A DNA stretch of 62,416 nt, taken from positions 1-62,416 of the forward strand of contig NZ_JBMEMN010000017.1 of the NCBI RefSeq assembly GCF_049310905.1, given 5' to 3'. The position numbers and the translations under genes are program-made. Shown here one piece after another: positions 35,120 through 43,817 of the stretch (its first letter is position 1; every line of letters starts with the position of its first letter). The DNA is from Gudongella sp049310905. Lineage in GTDB: Bacteria; Bacillota; Clostridia; Tissierellales; Tissierellaceae. The notes under the pieces are model-generated. The model worked only from the letters and a program-made list of their open reading frames with translations, was not told the origin of the DNA and did no database searches.

Positions 35120-37029
35120 TGAAACATTTGATTATTGGTACGGCAGGTCACATCGACCACGGAAAGACAACTCTTATCAAGGCACTGACTGGTAGAGAAA
35201 CAGACAGACTAAAGGAGGAAAAAGATAGAGGAATATCCATCGAACTTGGATTTACCTATTTTGATCTTCCGAACGGTCAGAGAGCTGGAATCATTGATGT
35301 GCCTGGTCATGAAAAATTCATAAGGAATATGCTAGCAGGCGTTGTAGGCATTGACATTGTAATGCTTGTAGTTGCTGCTGATGAAGGGATTATGCCACAA
35401 ACTGCTGAGCATCTTGCCATACTTGATATGGCTGGTGTCAAGAAGGGGTTTGTAGTAATAACAAAGGCTGATATGGTTGAAGAAGAATGGATTGAGCTTG
35501 TTAAAGAAGAAGTTCAGGAAGCAGTGGCAGGAACCTTTCTGGAAGGAAGCGAGATAATCCCGGTATCATCTACTAAAATGACTGGAATTGACGATGCCAT
35601 AAAGGTGATTCAGGACATGTCTGGGGAGCTGGAAGACAGGAATATAAATGATATGCCAAGGTTGCCAATTGATAGAGTCTTTACCATATCCGGATTCGGA
35701 ACAGTTGTTACCGGAACACTATTGGCAGGAAAGTTTTCTGTTGGTGATGAAGTTGAATTATATCCAACAAGGATCAAGTCCAGGATAAGATCAATCCAGG
35801 TCCATGACCAGGATGCAAAAGAAGCTTTCGGAGGTCAGAGGGTGGCCATTAATCTTGCCGGTGTAAAGAAGGATGAAATAGAAAGAGGAAATATAGTAGC
35901 TCCATTGAATGCCATGACAAACACAATGATGATAGATGTTAAAGTAAAGCTATTAAAGAGCCTTGATAGAGGTATTGATAACCGAACTCGCCTAAAACTA
36001 TATTTGGGTACTGAAGAAATCTTATGTCGAATTGTCCTATTGGACAAGGAGGTTCTGGAGCCCGGTGATGAAGCTTATGCACAGCTGAGACTTGAGTCAG
36101 AGACCGTTGCCAAAAGAGGGGATAGATTTATTCTTAGATTCTATTCACCTATGTTCACAATAGGCGGAGGTGAGATTCTCGAGCCCAATCCAGAAAAGAG
36201 AAAGAGATTTGATGATGAAGATATTGAAGAACTAAGAATCAAGGATGAAGGAAACTTTGGAGATATTGTGGAACATATCATTCTGGATAAGGCAAAACTT
36301 TACCTTTCAGTCAAGGAGCTGGCTAGAGATACTTCGATGCTTGAGGAGAGTATTATTGATGAGATTAGAAATCTCAAGGAACAGGGAAGGATTTCAATAT
36401 ATGAGTTGAGCAAAGATATATATCCAATACACATAAATCATATCAAGTATCTTGTTGAATCAATGGATAAGGTGCTGAAGGTATTTCATAGTAAGTATCC
36501 ATTAAGAACTGGAGCTTCAAAGGAAGAGATGAGAAGTAGATTCCTTCAGAAGGCAAAGCCTAAACTTGCTGAAAGCATTATTGATGACTTGATTGACAGA
36601 GGACATTTCAAACAGGATAAGAATCTCATATCACTTCAAGACTTTAAGCCTGTATATACCAAGGAGCAGTTGAAGATAAAAGAGGAAATACTGGGTATCT
36701 TTAAGAAGGAAGCATACATGCCTCCCAAGAAAGAGGATTTACTAAAGTCTGATTTGGGTAAAAGTGAAGAGATAGAGGAAATAATAATGGATATGCTGGG
36801 CAGACAGGAAATTTTGAAATTGAACGATGAATTGTTTCTATTGCCTGAAGACCTTGATAAGGCGAGAATTGAACTAGTTAACTTCATCGAAAAAAATGGA
36901 GGAATTTCTGTCGCTGAGTATAGGGATTTGCTAAATACTAATAGAAAGAATGCAATAGGTATGCTTGAGTATTTCGATCAGATTAAAGTTACAAAAAGAG
37001 ATGGCGAAAAGAGGATACTGGTAAATTGA
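35119..37029 (+). CDS. selB: Selenocysteine-specific elongation factor SelB
   Basis: A 636-aa EF-Tu-like GTPase delivering Sec-tRNA-Sec to UGA codons marked by SECIS hairpins. The G domain has GTAGHIDHGKTTLIKALTG (G1), DVPGHEKFIRNM (G3) and TKAD (G4). Domains II and III follow to about 390. The C-terminal part (about 400-636) is a series of winged helices, ending IEKNGGISVAEYRDLLNTNR, which bind the SECIS RNA. Size is typical. Confidence 0.97.
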   Translation: MKHLIIGTAGHIDHGKTTLIKALTGRETDRLKEEKDRGISIELGFTYFDLPNGQRAGIIDVPGHEKFIRNMLAGVVGIDIVMLVVAADEGIMPQTAEHLAILDMAGVKKGFVVITKADMVEEEWIELVKEEVQEAVAGTFLEGSEIIPVSSTKMTGIDDAIKVIQDMSGELEDRNINDMPRLPIDRVFTISGFGTVVTGTLLAGKFSVGDEVELYPTRIKSRIRSIQVHDQDAKEAFGGQRVAINLAGVKKDEIERGNIVAPLNAMTNTMMIDVKVKLLKSLDRGIDNRTRLKLYLGTEEILCRIVLLDKEVLEPGDEAYAQLRLESETVAKRGDRFILRFYSPMFTIGGGEILEPNPEKRKRFDDEDIEELRIKDEGNFGDIVEHIILDKAKLYLSVKELARDTSMLEESIIDEIRNLKEQGRISIYELSKDIYPIHINHIKYLVESMDKVLKVFHSKYPLRTGASKEEMRSRFLQKAKPKLAESIIDDLIDRGHFKQDKNLISLQDFKPVYTKEQLKIKEEILGIFKKEAYMPPKKEDLLKSDLGKSEEIEEIIMDMLGRQEILKLNDELFLLPEDLDKARIELVNFIEKNGGISVAEYRDLLNTNRKNAIGMLEYFDQIKVTKRDGEKRILVN

Positions 37030-37044
37030 CATTGAGGTGAGGGT

Positions 37045-37734
37045 ATGAGCGGTAGAATACTGATAATAGACAACGATAGATCATTTGTGAAGGGATTACG
37101 CTACAGCCTTGAGCAGGATGACTATCGAATAGACATACTTTCCGAGGGAGCAAGTACCCTGGACCACATATCAAAGAAAGAGTACAATATGATTCTTATG
37201 GAAACTGAGTTGCCGGACATAAATGGACTTACACTATGTCAGGATATAAGAAACATTTCATCAGTTCCAATTATTTTTATAACTTCGGTTAATGAGGATA
37301 TAAAGAAAATTCTTGCATTGGAATATGGTGCGGACGATTATATGGTTAAACCTTTTAATATATTGGAATTAAAGGCGAGGATAAAGGCTGTATTAAGAAG
37401 AATTAATCACAAGGTATCAGACAATGACAGCAATGTGGTTGAAATCAAGGATTTAAGAATTAATTCCGTTGGACGCAAAGTTACAAGGAATGATAAGAAT
37501 ATTTCATTAACAGGCAAAGAGTTTGACCTGTTGTATGTTTTAGCTTCAAACCCAGGCAAAGTTTTTACAAGAGAAGAATTACTGGAGAAAGTATGGGGTT
37601 ATGCATATTATGGTGATTTAAGAACTGTAGATGTTCATATTCGAAGAATTAGAGAAAAAATTGAAAAAGATCCAAAGGCATCAGAGTACGTTCTAACCAA
37701 GTGGGGTGTAGGTTACTATTTTAAAGAAAATTAG
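37045..37734 (+). CDS. OmpR/PhoB-family response regulator with Glu at the phosphorylation site
   Basis: A 229-aa protein: receiver domain about 1-120, linker, then an OmpR-type winged helix about 130-228 (LTGKEFDLLYVLASNPGKVF, RTVDVHIRRIREKIEKDP). The receiver keeps Asp9 and Asp11 (IIDND), Thr80 and Lys102 (VKPFN), but the phospho-acceptor position in MILMETELPDINGL is Glu53 (codon GAA at 37201), not Asp. No histidine kinase gene is nearby. It lies 15 bases after selB and just before selC, so it is probably co-transcribed with the Sec genes. Glu could mimic the phosphorylated state; that is inference. Its targets are unknown. Confidence 0.9.
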   Translation: MSGRILIIDNDRSFVKGLRYSLEQDDYRIDILSEGASTLDHISKKEYNMILMETELPDINGLTLCQDIRNISSVPIIFITSVNEDIKKILALEYGADDYMVKPFNILELKARIKAVLRRINHKVSDNDSNVVEIKDLRINSVGRKVTRNDKNISLTGKEFDLLYVLASNPGKVFTREELLEKVWGYAYYGDLRTVDVHIRRIREKIEKDPKASEYVLTKWGVGYYFKEN

Positions 37735-37736
37735 GA

Positions 37737-37765
37737 TTGTATTATTAACAGTTTTATTATATAAT
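37737..37765 (+). promoter_or_regulatory. Promoter of selC
   Basis: TTGTAT (37737-37742), a 17-base spacer and TATAAT (37760-37765), just downstream of the response regulator stop. The -35 is weak. A short TGGCT/AGCCA hairpin (37765-37779) lies between it and the tRNA. Confidence 0.6.
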
Positions 37766-37780
37766 GGCTCTTGTAGCCAT

Positions 37781-37877
37781 GGGGGTAGAGGAGTCCTGGT
37801 GGGCTCTCTGGTCTTCAACACCAGCGCGGGGCGTTAAGAGCGTCCTGGGTGAGTTCGATTCTCACATACTCCCGCCA
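37781..37877 (+). tRNA. selC: tRNA-Sec (anticodon UCA)
   Basis: A 97-base selenocysteine tRNA with encoded CCA and discriminator G. It has the special Sec features: a 6-bp D stem (GAGUCC/GGGCUC) with a 4-base loop, anticodon stem CUGGU/ACCAG with loop CUUCAAC and anticodon UCA, a long variable arm (GGGGCG/CGUCCU core), and T stem GUGAG/CUCAC. The acceptor is GGGGGUAG with AUACUCCC: seven pairs including one G-U, the eighth position being a G-A mismatch. It lies directly behind selD-selA-selB and the regulator. Confidence 0.96.
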
Positions 37878-37882
37878 TCAAG

Positions 37883-37908
37883 AAAAGCACCTTTAAAGGT
37901 GCTTTTTT
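37883..37908. terminator. Bidirectional terminator between selC and the AlaX gene
   Basis: AAAAGCACC (37883-37891) pairs with GGTGCTTTT (37898-37906) around TTTAAA. T-runs are present on both strands, so it can end the selC transcript and the opposing minus-strand gene. Confidence 0.88.
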
Positions 37909-37924
37909 CCATATCACGAATCAT

Positions 37925-39142
37925 TTATTCTTTGATTTCTGTTTCAAGCATTTGGACTATTAGTTCCATTGAACGGTCGAGAACAGAATTAAGATTTCCT
38001 GTAGTTACAGAACCTTGCACTGTATTTGGGTTTCCTCCGCCTTTGAGTCTAAACTCAGATGACAGCTGTTTATAAATTTCACCCAGGTCCATATTGATAT
38101 CTTTGGATTTGCTTATTATAAATTGTCCAAGACCTTCGTTTGAAATGCCATAAATCTGAATAACTCTTTGGTAATTGTTGGATATATGACTGCCAAGTTG
38201 ACTGAGTTCCTTGAAATCATACTGTTCATACAATCTTTTTATTATTCTGTTATCTCCGAATTTTTCTGATTCACTCACAAGACTGGAACTTTTCATGGTA
38301 ATCAGTTCATCCTTGCGACTTCGTGACTCTTTCTCCAGGTCAGACTTTTCTGAAATGAGTTTTTCCACTTTAATCTCAATTCCATCATCTGAGGAGGATA
38401 GCATTCCTGCAATTGATCTGACAGACTTGAATTTTGAATTATAATCCAAAAATGCCCTCTGACCAGCAAGAAACTGTATTCTTAGATTTCCCTTGTAATG
38501 CTCCCATTTTGTAATCTTCAGAAGACCAAGTTCACCTGTGTGGTTAACATGGGTTCCGCCACAGGCAGAGTAGTCAAATCCGTCGATTTCTACCATTCTG
38601 ATATTGTGTGCTACTGAAGGTGCCTTTCTAACTGGTAGCAACTTGATTTTTTCCTGGTCCACAAAATAGGATTTCAATTGGAAGTTAGATTGAATTATCT
38701 TGTTGCACAAGGCTTCTGCATTTGATGCCTCCTCATCTGACATATCAGATAAAGTTACATCTACTGAGGAATACTCTTTTCCCAGATGAAAGCTTATGGT
38801 TTCTCCACCCAGAAGAGTATAAAGAACACCCGAAAGGAGATGCTGACCGCTGTGCTGCTGCATCATATCGAATCTGTGAGCTGAGTCGATGGAGAGTCGC
38901 ACCTTTGAACCTGATATATCCGATTTCAGGGCATGAATCAGGTTGCCGTTTTCTTCCACTGTTTCAATTACCATTTCATCATTGATGGATCCAATGTCAC
39001 CAGGTTGTCCACCAGACATATCAGGATAGAATATAGTCTTGTCAAGCGTTATGTAAGTCTTGCCATTTTTCCTTTCCTTTTTAGTTATGGAAGATTCAGT
39101 CTCGTGTAAATAGGGATTTTCCCAATAAAGTTTTCTTGTCAT
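37925..39142 (-). CDS. Alanyl-tRNA editing protein (AlaX-L type, DHHA1-containing)
   Basis: A 405-aa stand-alone editing factor that hydrolyses Ser- or Gly-tRNA-Ala mischarged by AlaRS. A beta-barrel N-terminal part is followed by the editing domain with zinc ligands HSGQHLL and CGGTHVNHTGELG. A coiled-coil linker and a C-terminal DHHA1 domain (FRLKGGGNPNTVQGSV) follow. The start ATG 39142 is supported by AAGGCGGTG on the minus strand; an in-frame GTG three codons upstream has no site. Proximity to selC may reflect serine misacylation, but no functional link is established. Confidence 0.9.
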   Translation of the reverse strand: MTRKLYWENPYLHETESSITKKERKNGKTYITLDKTIFYPDMSGGQPGDIGSINDEMVIETVEENGNLIHALKSDISGSKVRLSIDSAHRFDMMQQHSGQHLLSGVLYTLLGGETISFHLGKEYSSVDVTLSDMSDEEASNAEALCNKIIQSNFQLKSYFVDQEKIKLLPVRKAPSVAHNIRMVEIDGFDYSACGGTHVNHTGELGLLKITKWEHYKGNLRIQFLAGQRAFLDYNSKFKSVRSIAGMLSSSDDGIEIKVEKLISEKSDLEKESRSRKDELITMKSSSLVSESEKFGDNRIIKRLYEQYDFKELSQLGSHISNNYQRVIQIYGISNEGLGQFIISKSKDINMDLGEIYKQLSSEFRLKGGGNPNTVQGSVTTGNLNSVLDRSMELIVQMLETEIKE

Positions 39143-39202
39143 AAATAGCACCGCCTTAAAATTTGTAATTTTGAATATTTAAAGAGTCATAAACATTTTC
39201 TG

Positions 39203-39211
39203 TGATATAAT
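39203..39211 (+). promoter_or_regulatory. Extended -10 promoter of comEC-holA
   Basis: TGATATAAT (TG, one base, TATAAT) lies 55 bases before the comEC start, in the divergent gap with the AlaX gene. I find no good -35. Confidence 0.5.
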
Positions 39212-39265
39212 TAATCTAATTATATACCAATAAAACATAAATATAAAGCATTGAGGAGATAATAC

Positions 39266-41665
39266 ATGAGGCGACCTGCTTTAATTCCTGGGATCTTATT
39301 TGCCTTGGGAATTCTTACAGCTTATTATTTTAAAATTTCATCATCAAGCGCTCTTTTTCTGGCAACAGTTAGTGTGTTATTTTGGATGGTGTGTTTAATA
39401 AAGGGAAAAACAATTAAGCATATTCATCTTTTGATTATATTTCTCCTTGCGATACTCTATACAAATATTTCTCTGGAATCAAATCTATCAAATTACTCAT
39501 CGCAAGATAGCCGATTTACTGGAACGATTCATAAATCATATGAGAGAGAAGATTACAGCAGCTATGATATTATAATAAATAGCATTAATGGAAAAGTGAT
39601 TAAGGAAAAGGTAAGAACCAATCTTTATGAGACTGATCCATTAATACCAGGGATGACAGTTTATTTAGTAGGAGATCTGGTTGAGCCTAGGCCTAACACT
39701 AATCCCAGGTTGTTTGATTACAGGCAATACCTGTTGACTAAAAACATTAAACATATAATCAAGGCAGATGAGTCTACAGTACAAATAATACAAAACAGCC
39801 AGGCTCTTGGCTATAAGCTCCAAAATTCATTTAGACAGAGAATTGATATGGTTTATGATAGTTCATTATCACCAGAGAATGCAGGTTTTATGAAGGCATT
39901 GATCACTGGAGAAAAGGATTCCATACAGAATGAAGAGTATGAGATATACAAGGACATGGGTATAGCTCATATTTTAGCAATTTCCGGACTACATATTGGA
40001 ATTTTATCAGGATTCCTCTTGTTAATCATGTCCATGTCGGGTCTAAAAAGAAAGATTTCAATCCCAATGACACTGGTATTTATCTGGACATTCAGTTATC
40101 TGGTAGGATTTCCTGAATCCGCTCTACGGGCCTCCATAATGATAACTCTGCTAATGGGCTCAAAATTGGTACATAGGCCATATGACCCAATCAACACTCT
40201 GGCTGTATCATTTATTGCAAGCCTTATGATAAATCCAATTTGGATTTTCAGCTTAGGCTTTCAACTGTCATACGGCGCTACATTATCCCTGGCTACAATC
40301 ACACCCTGGATTATGGAGAGGGTATATCCGGCAAAAGGCAATTTGGTCAGGTCAATAGGCGCAGTGGCTGGAGTTAACTTAGGGATTCTTCCCTTGCAGA
40401 GCTACTACTTCAATCAATTGCCCGTGTTGGCTTTACTGTCAAATTTCTTGGTTATTCCTTTGGCAACTGTAAATCTGGTTATGGGTTTTGTAGTTATTCT
40501 GATTCCTTCAGTAGCACCGTTACTTGACTTGCTGCTTGAGACCCAGAGGTTGCTTATTAATATGCTAAGCAAAATACCTGTCAGGCCATTATCTGTATCA
40601 TCACCTGAGATTTATGCTGTTATTATATATGTATTGATGATTTTTGTTGTTTTAAGATGGAGAGACATAATATTTGTAAGTAACAGAATCAGGAAAGTAG
40701 TGTTTGTGTTTTTGTTATTAGTTTCAATGACAGGAATCATGGAAGTTTTTACAGATCCAAGGACTGAAATTCATTTTATCGATGTAGGGCAAGGGGATTC
40801 TTCACTAATAAAAGTAGATGGGAATAATTATCTTGTAGATACAGGCGGAGCAATTTTTGGCAGCTACGATCCTGGTAAATCAGTTACCTTACCCTACCTT
40901 AAAAAACTCGGAATCAGACATCTGGATGGTGTTTTTATCAGTCATTATCACGAAGACCATTACAAAGGAATATTTTCAATTTTGGATGACATCGAGATTG
41001 AGGCTCTATATGTAAATGGAGAAATCTTGGATGATGAGTTGCATGCAGTTATTACAGAAAAAGCGATACCCGTATTTCGGATGATGCAAGGAAGTAATAT
41101 AGGATTTAGTGATGGAAGCAAAATTGAATGCATTTGGCCTGAAATTTCAACTTACTCATTCACAAATGAAAACAATAACTCTTTGGTACTCATGTTTAAT
41201 ACTGCTGGTAAAACTACACTTTTTACAGGAGATATTGAAACTGAGGTAGAAAGAAAGCTAACAGGATTATCAGAGTATGGTGTAGATGTTTTGAAGGTGG
41301 CACACCATGGTAGTAAAACATCTTCATCTGCTAGCTTCGTTTCAAAAGTATCTCCGCAATTCAGTATCATTTCAGTTGGAAGAAACAACTCCTTTGGTCA
41401 TCCCCATGATTCAGTGCTTGAAACCTTGGAGGTCAATGGATCAAAGATTTATAGAACTGACAACTCAGGGTTGATAAGAGTGTTATTTGAAAAAGACGAG
41501 ATAATAGCAATACCTTACGAAGGACCGATGTATCAGGAAGATTTCAATGGGTTTATTTACGATAACTCACTTTCATTGAGTTGGACCATGATATATTATA
41601 TACTAGCCTATATACTAGTAAGCAATTATAAAAAAATGGAGGAACATATACATGAAATACGATGA
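39266..41665 (+). CDS. comEC: ComEC/Rec2 family DNA internalisation protein
   Basis: A 799-aa polytopic channel protein for single-stranded DNA uptake. The first helices are followed by an OB-like external domain (about 70-170). The competence membrane domain includes HILAISGLHIGILSGF and GFPESALRASIMI. The C-terminal metallo-beta-lactamase-like domain (about 505-765) has HFIDVGQGDSSLI and a full HxHxDH motif in ISHYHEDHYKG, so the nuclease-like site looks intact. GAGGAG precedes the ATG. The end overlaps holA by 14 bases. Together with comEA it hints at, but does not prove, transformation. Confidence 0.93.
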   Translation: MRRPALIPGILFALGILTAYYFKISSSSALFLATVSVLFWMVCLIKGKTIKHIHLLIIFLLAILYTNISLESNLSNYSSQDSRFTGTIHKSYEREDYSSYDIIINSINGKVIKEKVRTNLYETDPLIPGMTVYLVGDLVEPRPNTNPRLFDYRQYLLTKNIKHIIKADESTVQIIQNSQALGYKLQNSFRQRIDMVYDSSLSPENAGFMKALITGEKDSIQNEEYEIYKDMGIAHILAISGLHIGILSGFLLLIMSMSGLKRKISIPMTLVFIWTFSYLVGFPESALRASIMITLLMGSKLVHRPYDPINTLAVSFIASLMINPIWIFSLGFQLSYGATLSLATITPWIMERVYPAKGNLVRSIGAVAGVNLGILPLQSYYFNQLPVLALLSNFLVIPLATVNLVMGFVVILIPSVAPLLDLLLETQRLLINMLSKIPVRPLSVSSPEIYAVIIYVLMIFVVLRWRDIIFVSNRIRKVVFVFLLLVSMTGIMEVFTDPRTEIHFIDVGQGDSSLIKVDGNNYLVDTGGAIFGSYDPGKSVTLPYLKKLGIRHLDGVFISHYHEDHYKGIFSILDDIEIEALYVNGEILDDELHAVITEKAIPVFRMMQGSNIGFSDGSKIECIWPEISTYSFTNENNNSLVLMFNTAGKTTLFTGDIETEVERKLTGLSEYGVDVLKVAHHGSKTSSSASFVSKVSPQFSIISVGRNNSFGHPHDSVLETLEVNGSKIYRTDNSGLIRVLFEKDEIIAIPYEGPMYQEDFNGFIYDNSLSLSWTMIYYILAYILVSNYKKMEEHIHEIR

Positions 41666-42677
41666 GTTCATAGATTCAATTAAAAAAGGGATTATAAACC
41701 CGGTTTACGTTTTTACTGGTGAGGAAACATATCTATTAGACTTGGCAGTTGAGAATCTAATCCAAGCATTTATGACATCTGACCAGAGGACCATAAATCT
41801 CTCAAATATTGAGGGCAAAACATCCGGACTGGATGACCTTAAGGCCAGTTGTGAGACATTGCCGTTTATGTCACAAAGGCGAGTTACAATATTAAGAAGC
41901 CCAGAGGCTTTGATTGACAAGGAGACGGATTCGGACAATCTGTTGAATTACATTAAAAGTCTTGGAGATCATCAATTGCTTTTAATAAACGACAGAAATG
42001 GAAAAATTAAGAAAAACACTAAACTATACAGACATCTCAATAAAATCGGAAGTGCAGTTATATTTGATAAACTCAAGGGCAAGGATTTAACAGATTGGGT
42101 GCGAAGTAGACTATCAGGAAGAGGAAAGGAAATGTCCTATACAGATATGAATTATTTTATTCAACAAAGCAGCTATTCAAGTCGAAATATCACTACAACA
42201 CTCTATGATTTGGATAATGAAATCAAGAAGTTGTCTGATTACACTGCAGGAAAAACAATTGATCGGACTACCTTGGACAGTGTTTTGATTAAACCCTTGG
42301 ATAAAAATATTTTTGATTTTTTGGGAGCTGTGGGAAGCAATGATTCCGACAGAGCAATGGAGGTTTTTAACGATATATATCTAATGAACGAACCTATACC
42401 AAGGATACTTTATATGATAAGCAGGCAGTTCAGGCTTTTGTTGGGCTATGTTGTATATAAGGAAAAAGGATATGCCTCAGGTGAAATACAGGAGAAATTA
42501 AAAATAAAGCCTTATGAATTTGGCAAAATTGCTGTTCAAGGGAATCAAATGAATCAGAAAAGATTAAGGGGAATATTGGAAGATATACTTCAGACAGACA
42601 AAAATCTGAAGACTTTGTCATCAGACCAAAGACTGGAAATGGAAATACTGATAATAAAATTGACAAAAGGCAAGTAA
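41652..42677 (+). CDS. holA: DNA polymerase III subunit delta
   Basis: A 341-aa clamp-loader subunit that opens the beta clamp. VYVFTGEETYLLDLAVENLI near the N-terminus and PRILYMISRQFRLLLGYVVYKEKG near residue 240 are HolA signatures. The ATG lies inside the comEC end with GGAGGA ahead of it. The comEC-holA-rpsT order, with rpsT opposed, is the Firmicutes standard. Confidence 0.94.
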   Translation: MKYDEFIDSIKKGIINPVYVFTGEETYLLDLAVENLIQAFMTSDQRTINLSNIEGKTSGLDDLKASCETLPFMSQRRVTILRSPEALIDKETDSDNLLNYIKSLGDHQLLLINDRNGKIKKNTKLYRHLNKIGSAVIFDKLKGKDLTDWVRSRLSGRGKEMSYTDMNYFIQQSSYSSRNITTTLYDLDNEIKKLSDYTAGKTIDRTTLDSVLIKPLDKNIFDFLGAVGSNDSDRAMEVFNDIYLMNEPIPRILYMISRQFRLLLGYVVYKEKGYASGEIQEKLKIKPYEFGKIAVQGNQMNQKRLRGILEDILQTDKNLKTLSSDQRLEMEILIIKLTKGK

Positions 42678-42689
42678 ATCCAAAAAAAT

Positions 42690-42726
42690 ACAAAAAAGAA
42701 AAAAACTTCGGTTTGGCCGAAGTTTT
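42690..42726. terminator. Terminator between convergent holA and rpsT
   Basis: AAAACTTCGG (42702-42711) pairs with CCGAAGTTTT (42717-42726), loop TTTGG. The minus strand has a long T-rich run after the stem (complement of 42681-42705), so it is strongest for rpsT. The plus strand has only four T. Confidence 0.85.
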
Positions 42727-42728
42727 AA

Positions 42729-42992
42729 TTACATTGCTTTATTAAGTGTCTTAGTCAGACGACTAACTTTTCTTGCTGCAGCATTCATATGAACTACATT
42801 TTTGTGAGCTGCTCTCTTTAGTTTCTTATCAATGACCTTTAACAATGCTCTCGCTTCATCGAAATTTTCGTTGGCTACAGCACTCTCAAATTTCTTAATA
42901 TATGTCTTAATTTCAGTTTTCTTACTCTTATTCAAGGCAGTTTGTTTAGCGGTTACAAGAATTCTTTTTTCAGCTGATTTAATATTTGCCAC
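42729..42992 (-). CDS. rpsT: 30S ribosomal protein S20
   Basis: An 87-aa small-subunit protein, lysine-rich. MANIKSAEKRILVTAKQTAL and HKNVVHMNAAARKVSRL fit S20. The start is ATG or GTG: the codon at 42992-42990 reads GTG on the minus strand, with a strong GAGGAGGTG ahead. It is transcribed against its neighbours from its own promoter, the usual situation for S20. Confidence 0.97.
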   Translation of the reverse strand: MANIKSAEKRILVTAKQTALNKSKKTEIKTYIKKFESAVANENFDEARALLKVIDKKLKRAAHKNVVHMNAAARKVSRLTKTLNKAM

Positions 42993-43022
42993 GATTTCAC
43001 CTCCTCTAATCTAACAAAGGAT

Positions 43023-43051
43023 ATTGTACCATGTCATAAATCAAATTGCAA
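43023..43051 (-). promoter_or_regulatory. Promoter of rpsT
   Basis: On the minus strand TTGCAA (43051-43046), a 17-base spacer and TACAAT (43028-43023), with TG one base before the -10. Good match, about 30 bases before the start. Confidence 0.72.
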
Positions 43052-43126
43052 GAGAAAAATCACCCTAAGTACTGGTACTTATGACTTCCGTATAATATAT
43101 ATTATTGCAATGGATGATACTTGCCA

Positions 43127-43154
43127 TTGATTTAAGGCTTATTAATGGTATAAT
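43127..43154 (+). promoter_or_regulatory. Promoter of lepB
   Basis: TTGATT (43127-43132), a 16-base spacer and TATAAT (43149-43154), preceded by TGG to make an extended -10. It leaves a leader of about 58 bases. Confidence 0.68.
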
Positions 43155-43218
43155 ATTCTTGGACATAAATCAAGAGTTTTTAAGATAAAAATTGCAAGTG
43201 AATCTAGGAGGCGCAGTA

Positions 43219-43770
43219 ATGAGCGAAAATAGTGATAGTAAAAGAGGAAAAAGCGAAGCGATGGAGTGGGTTAAGAGTATATTAGCTGCCATAGCCATAG
43301 CATTAATAATAAAAACCTTTGTTTTTAATACCACTTATGTACTGGGAAACTCTATGTATCCCACTCTACACGAAAAGGACAGACTGTTTGCGATAAAGGT
43401 ACCATTGTATTTTCATGGACCTGAACGAGGGGATGTAATAGTCCTTGAAGCACCTGATAGCCCTGGTAAAGATTATATTAAAAGGGTAGTTGGGATATCA
43501 GGTGATAAGATTCAGATTGAGGAGGGAAGAGTATACGTCAATGAAGAGCTCATTGATGAAAACTATCTTGAAGGTGATAAGTATACTCATACTTATCAGG
43601 AAAACATCTGGATTGTGCCTGAAGGAGATGTCTTTGTATTGGGAGATAATCGCGCTGAAGGAGCAAGTAAGGACAGTAGGTACTTTGGTACCATTTCTCT
43701 TGATAAAGTGAAGGGAGTTACAGAATTCAGATACTATCCGATTGATGACAGATTCGGTAGAATAGAGTAA
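43219..43770 (+). CDS. lepB: Type I signal peptidase
   Basis: A 183-aa S26 peptidase that releases secreted proteins from their signal peptides. One N-terminal helix (about 17-36) leads into LGNSMYPTL with nucleophile Ser45. Lys88 in DYIKRVVGISGDKI is the general base. GDNRAEGASKDSRYFG is box E. Length is typical of Gram-positive enzymes. ATG 43219 has CTAGGAGGCG; the upstream in-frame start has none. It occupies the place where spore-formers carry gpr and spoIIP. Confidence 0.95.
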   Translation: MSENSDSKRGKSEAMEWVKSILAAIAIALIIKTFVFNTTYVLGNSMYPTLHEKDRLFAIKVPLYFHGPERGDVIVLEAPDSPGKDYIKRVVGISGDKIQIEEGRVYVNEELIDENYLEGDKYTHTYQENIWIVPEGDVFVLGDNRAEGASKDSRYFGTISLDKVKGVTEFRYYPIDDRFGRIE

Positions 43771-43790
43771 CCTCTGCAATGGAGGTTATT
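43768..43790 (+). terminator. Weak terminator-like hairpin after lepB
   Basis: TAACCTC (43768-43774) pairs with GAGGTTA (43782-43788), followed by only two or three T before mixed AT. Probably leaky, allowing readthrough into lepA. Confidence 0.4.
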
Positions 43791-43817
43791 TATAAATAAG
43801 ACACTAGGAGGAAAAGC

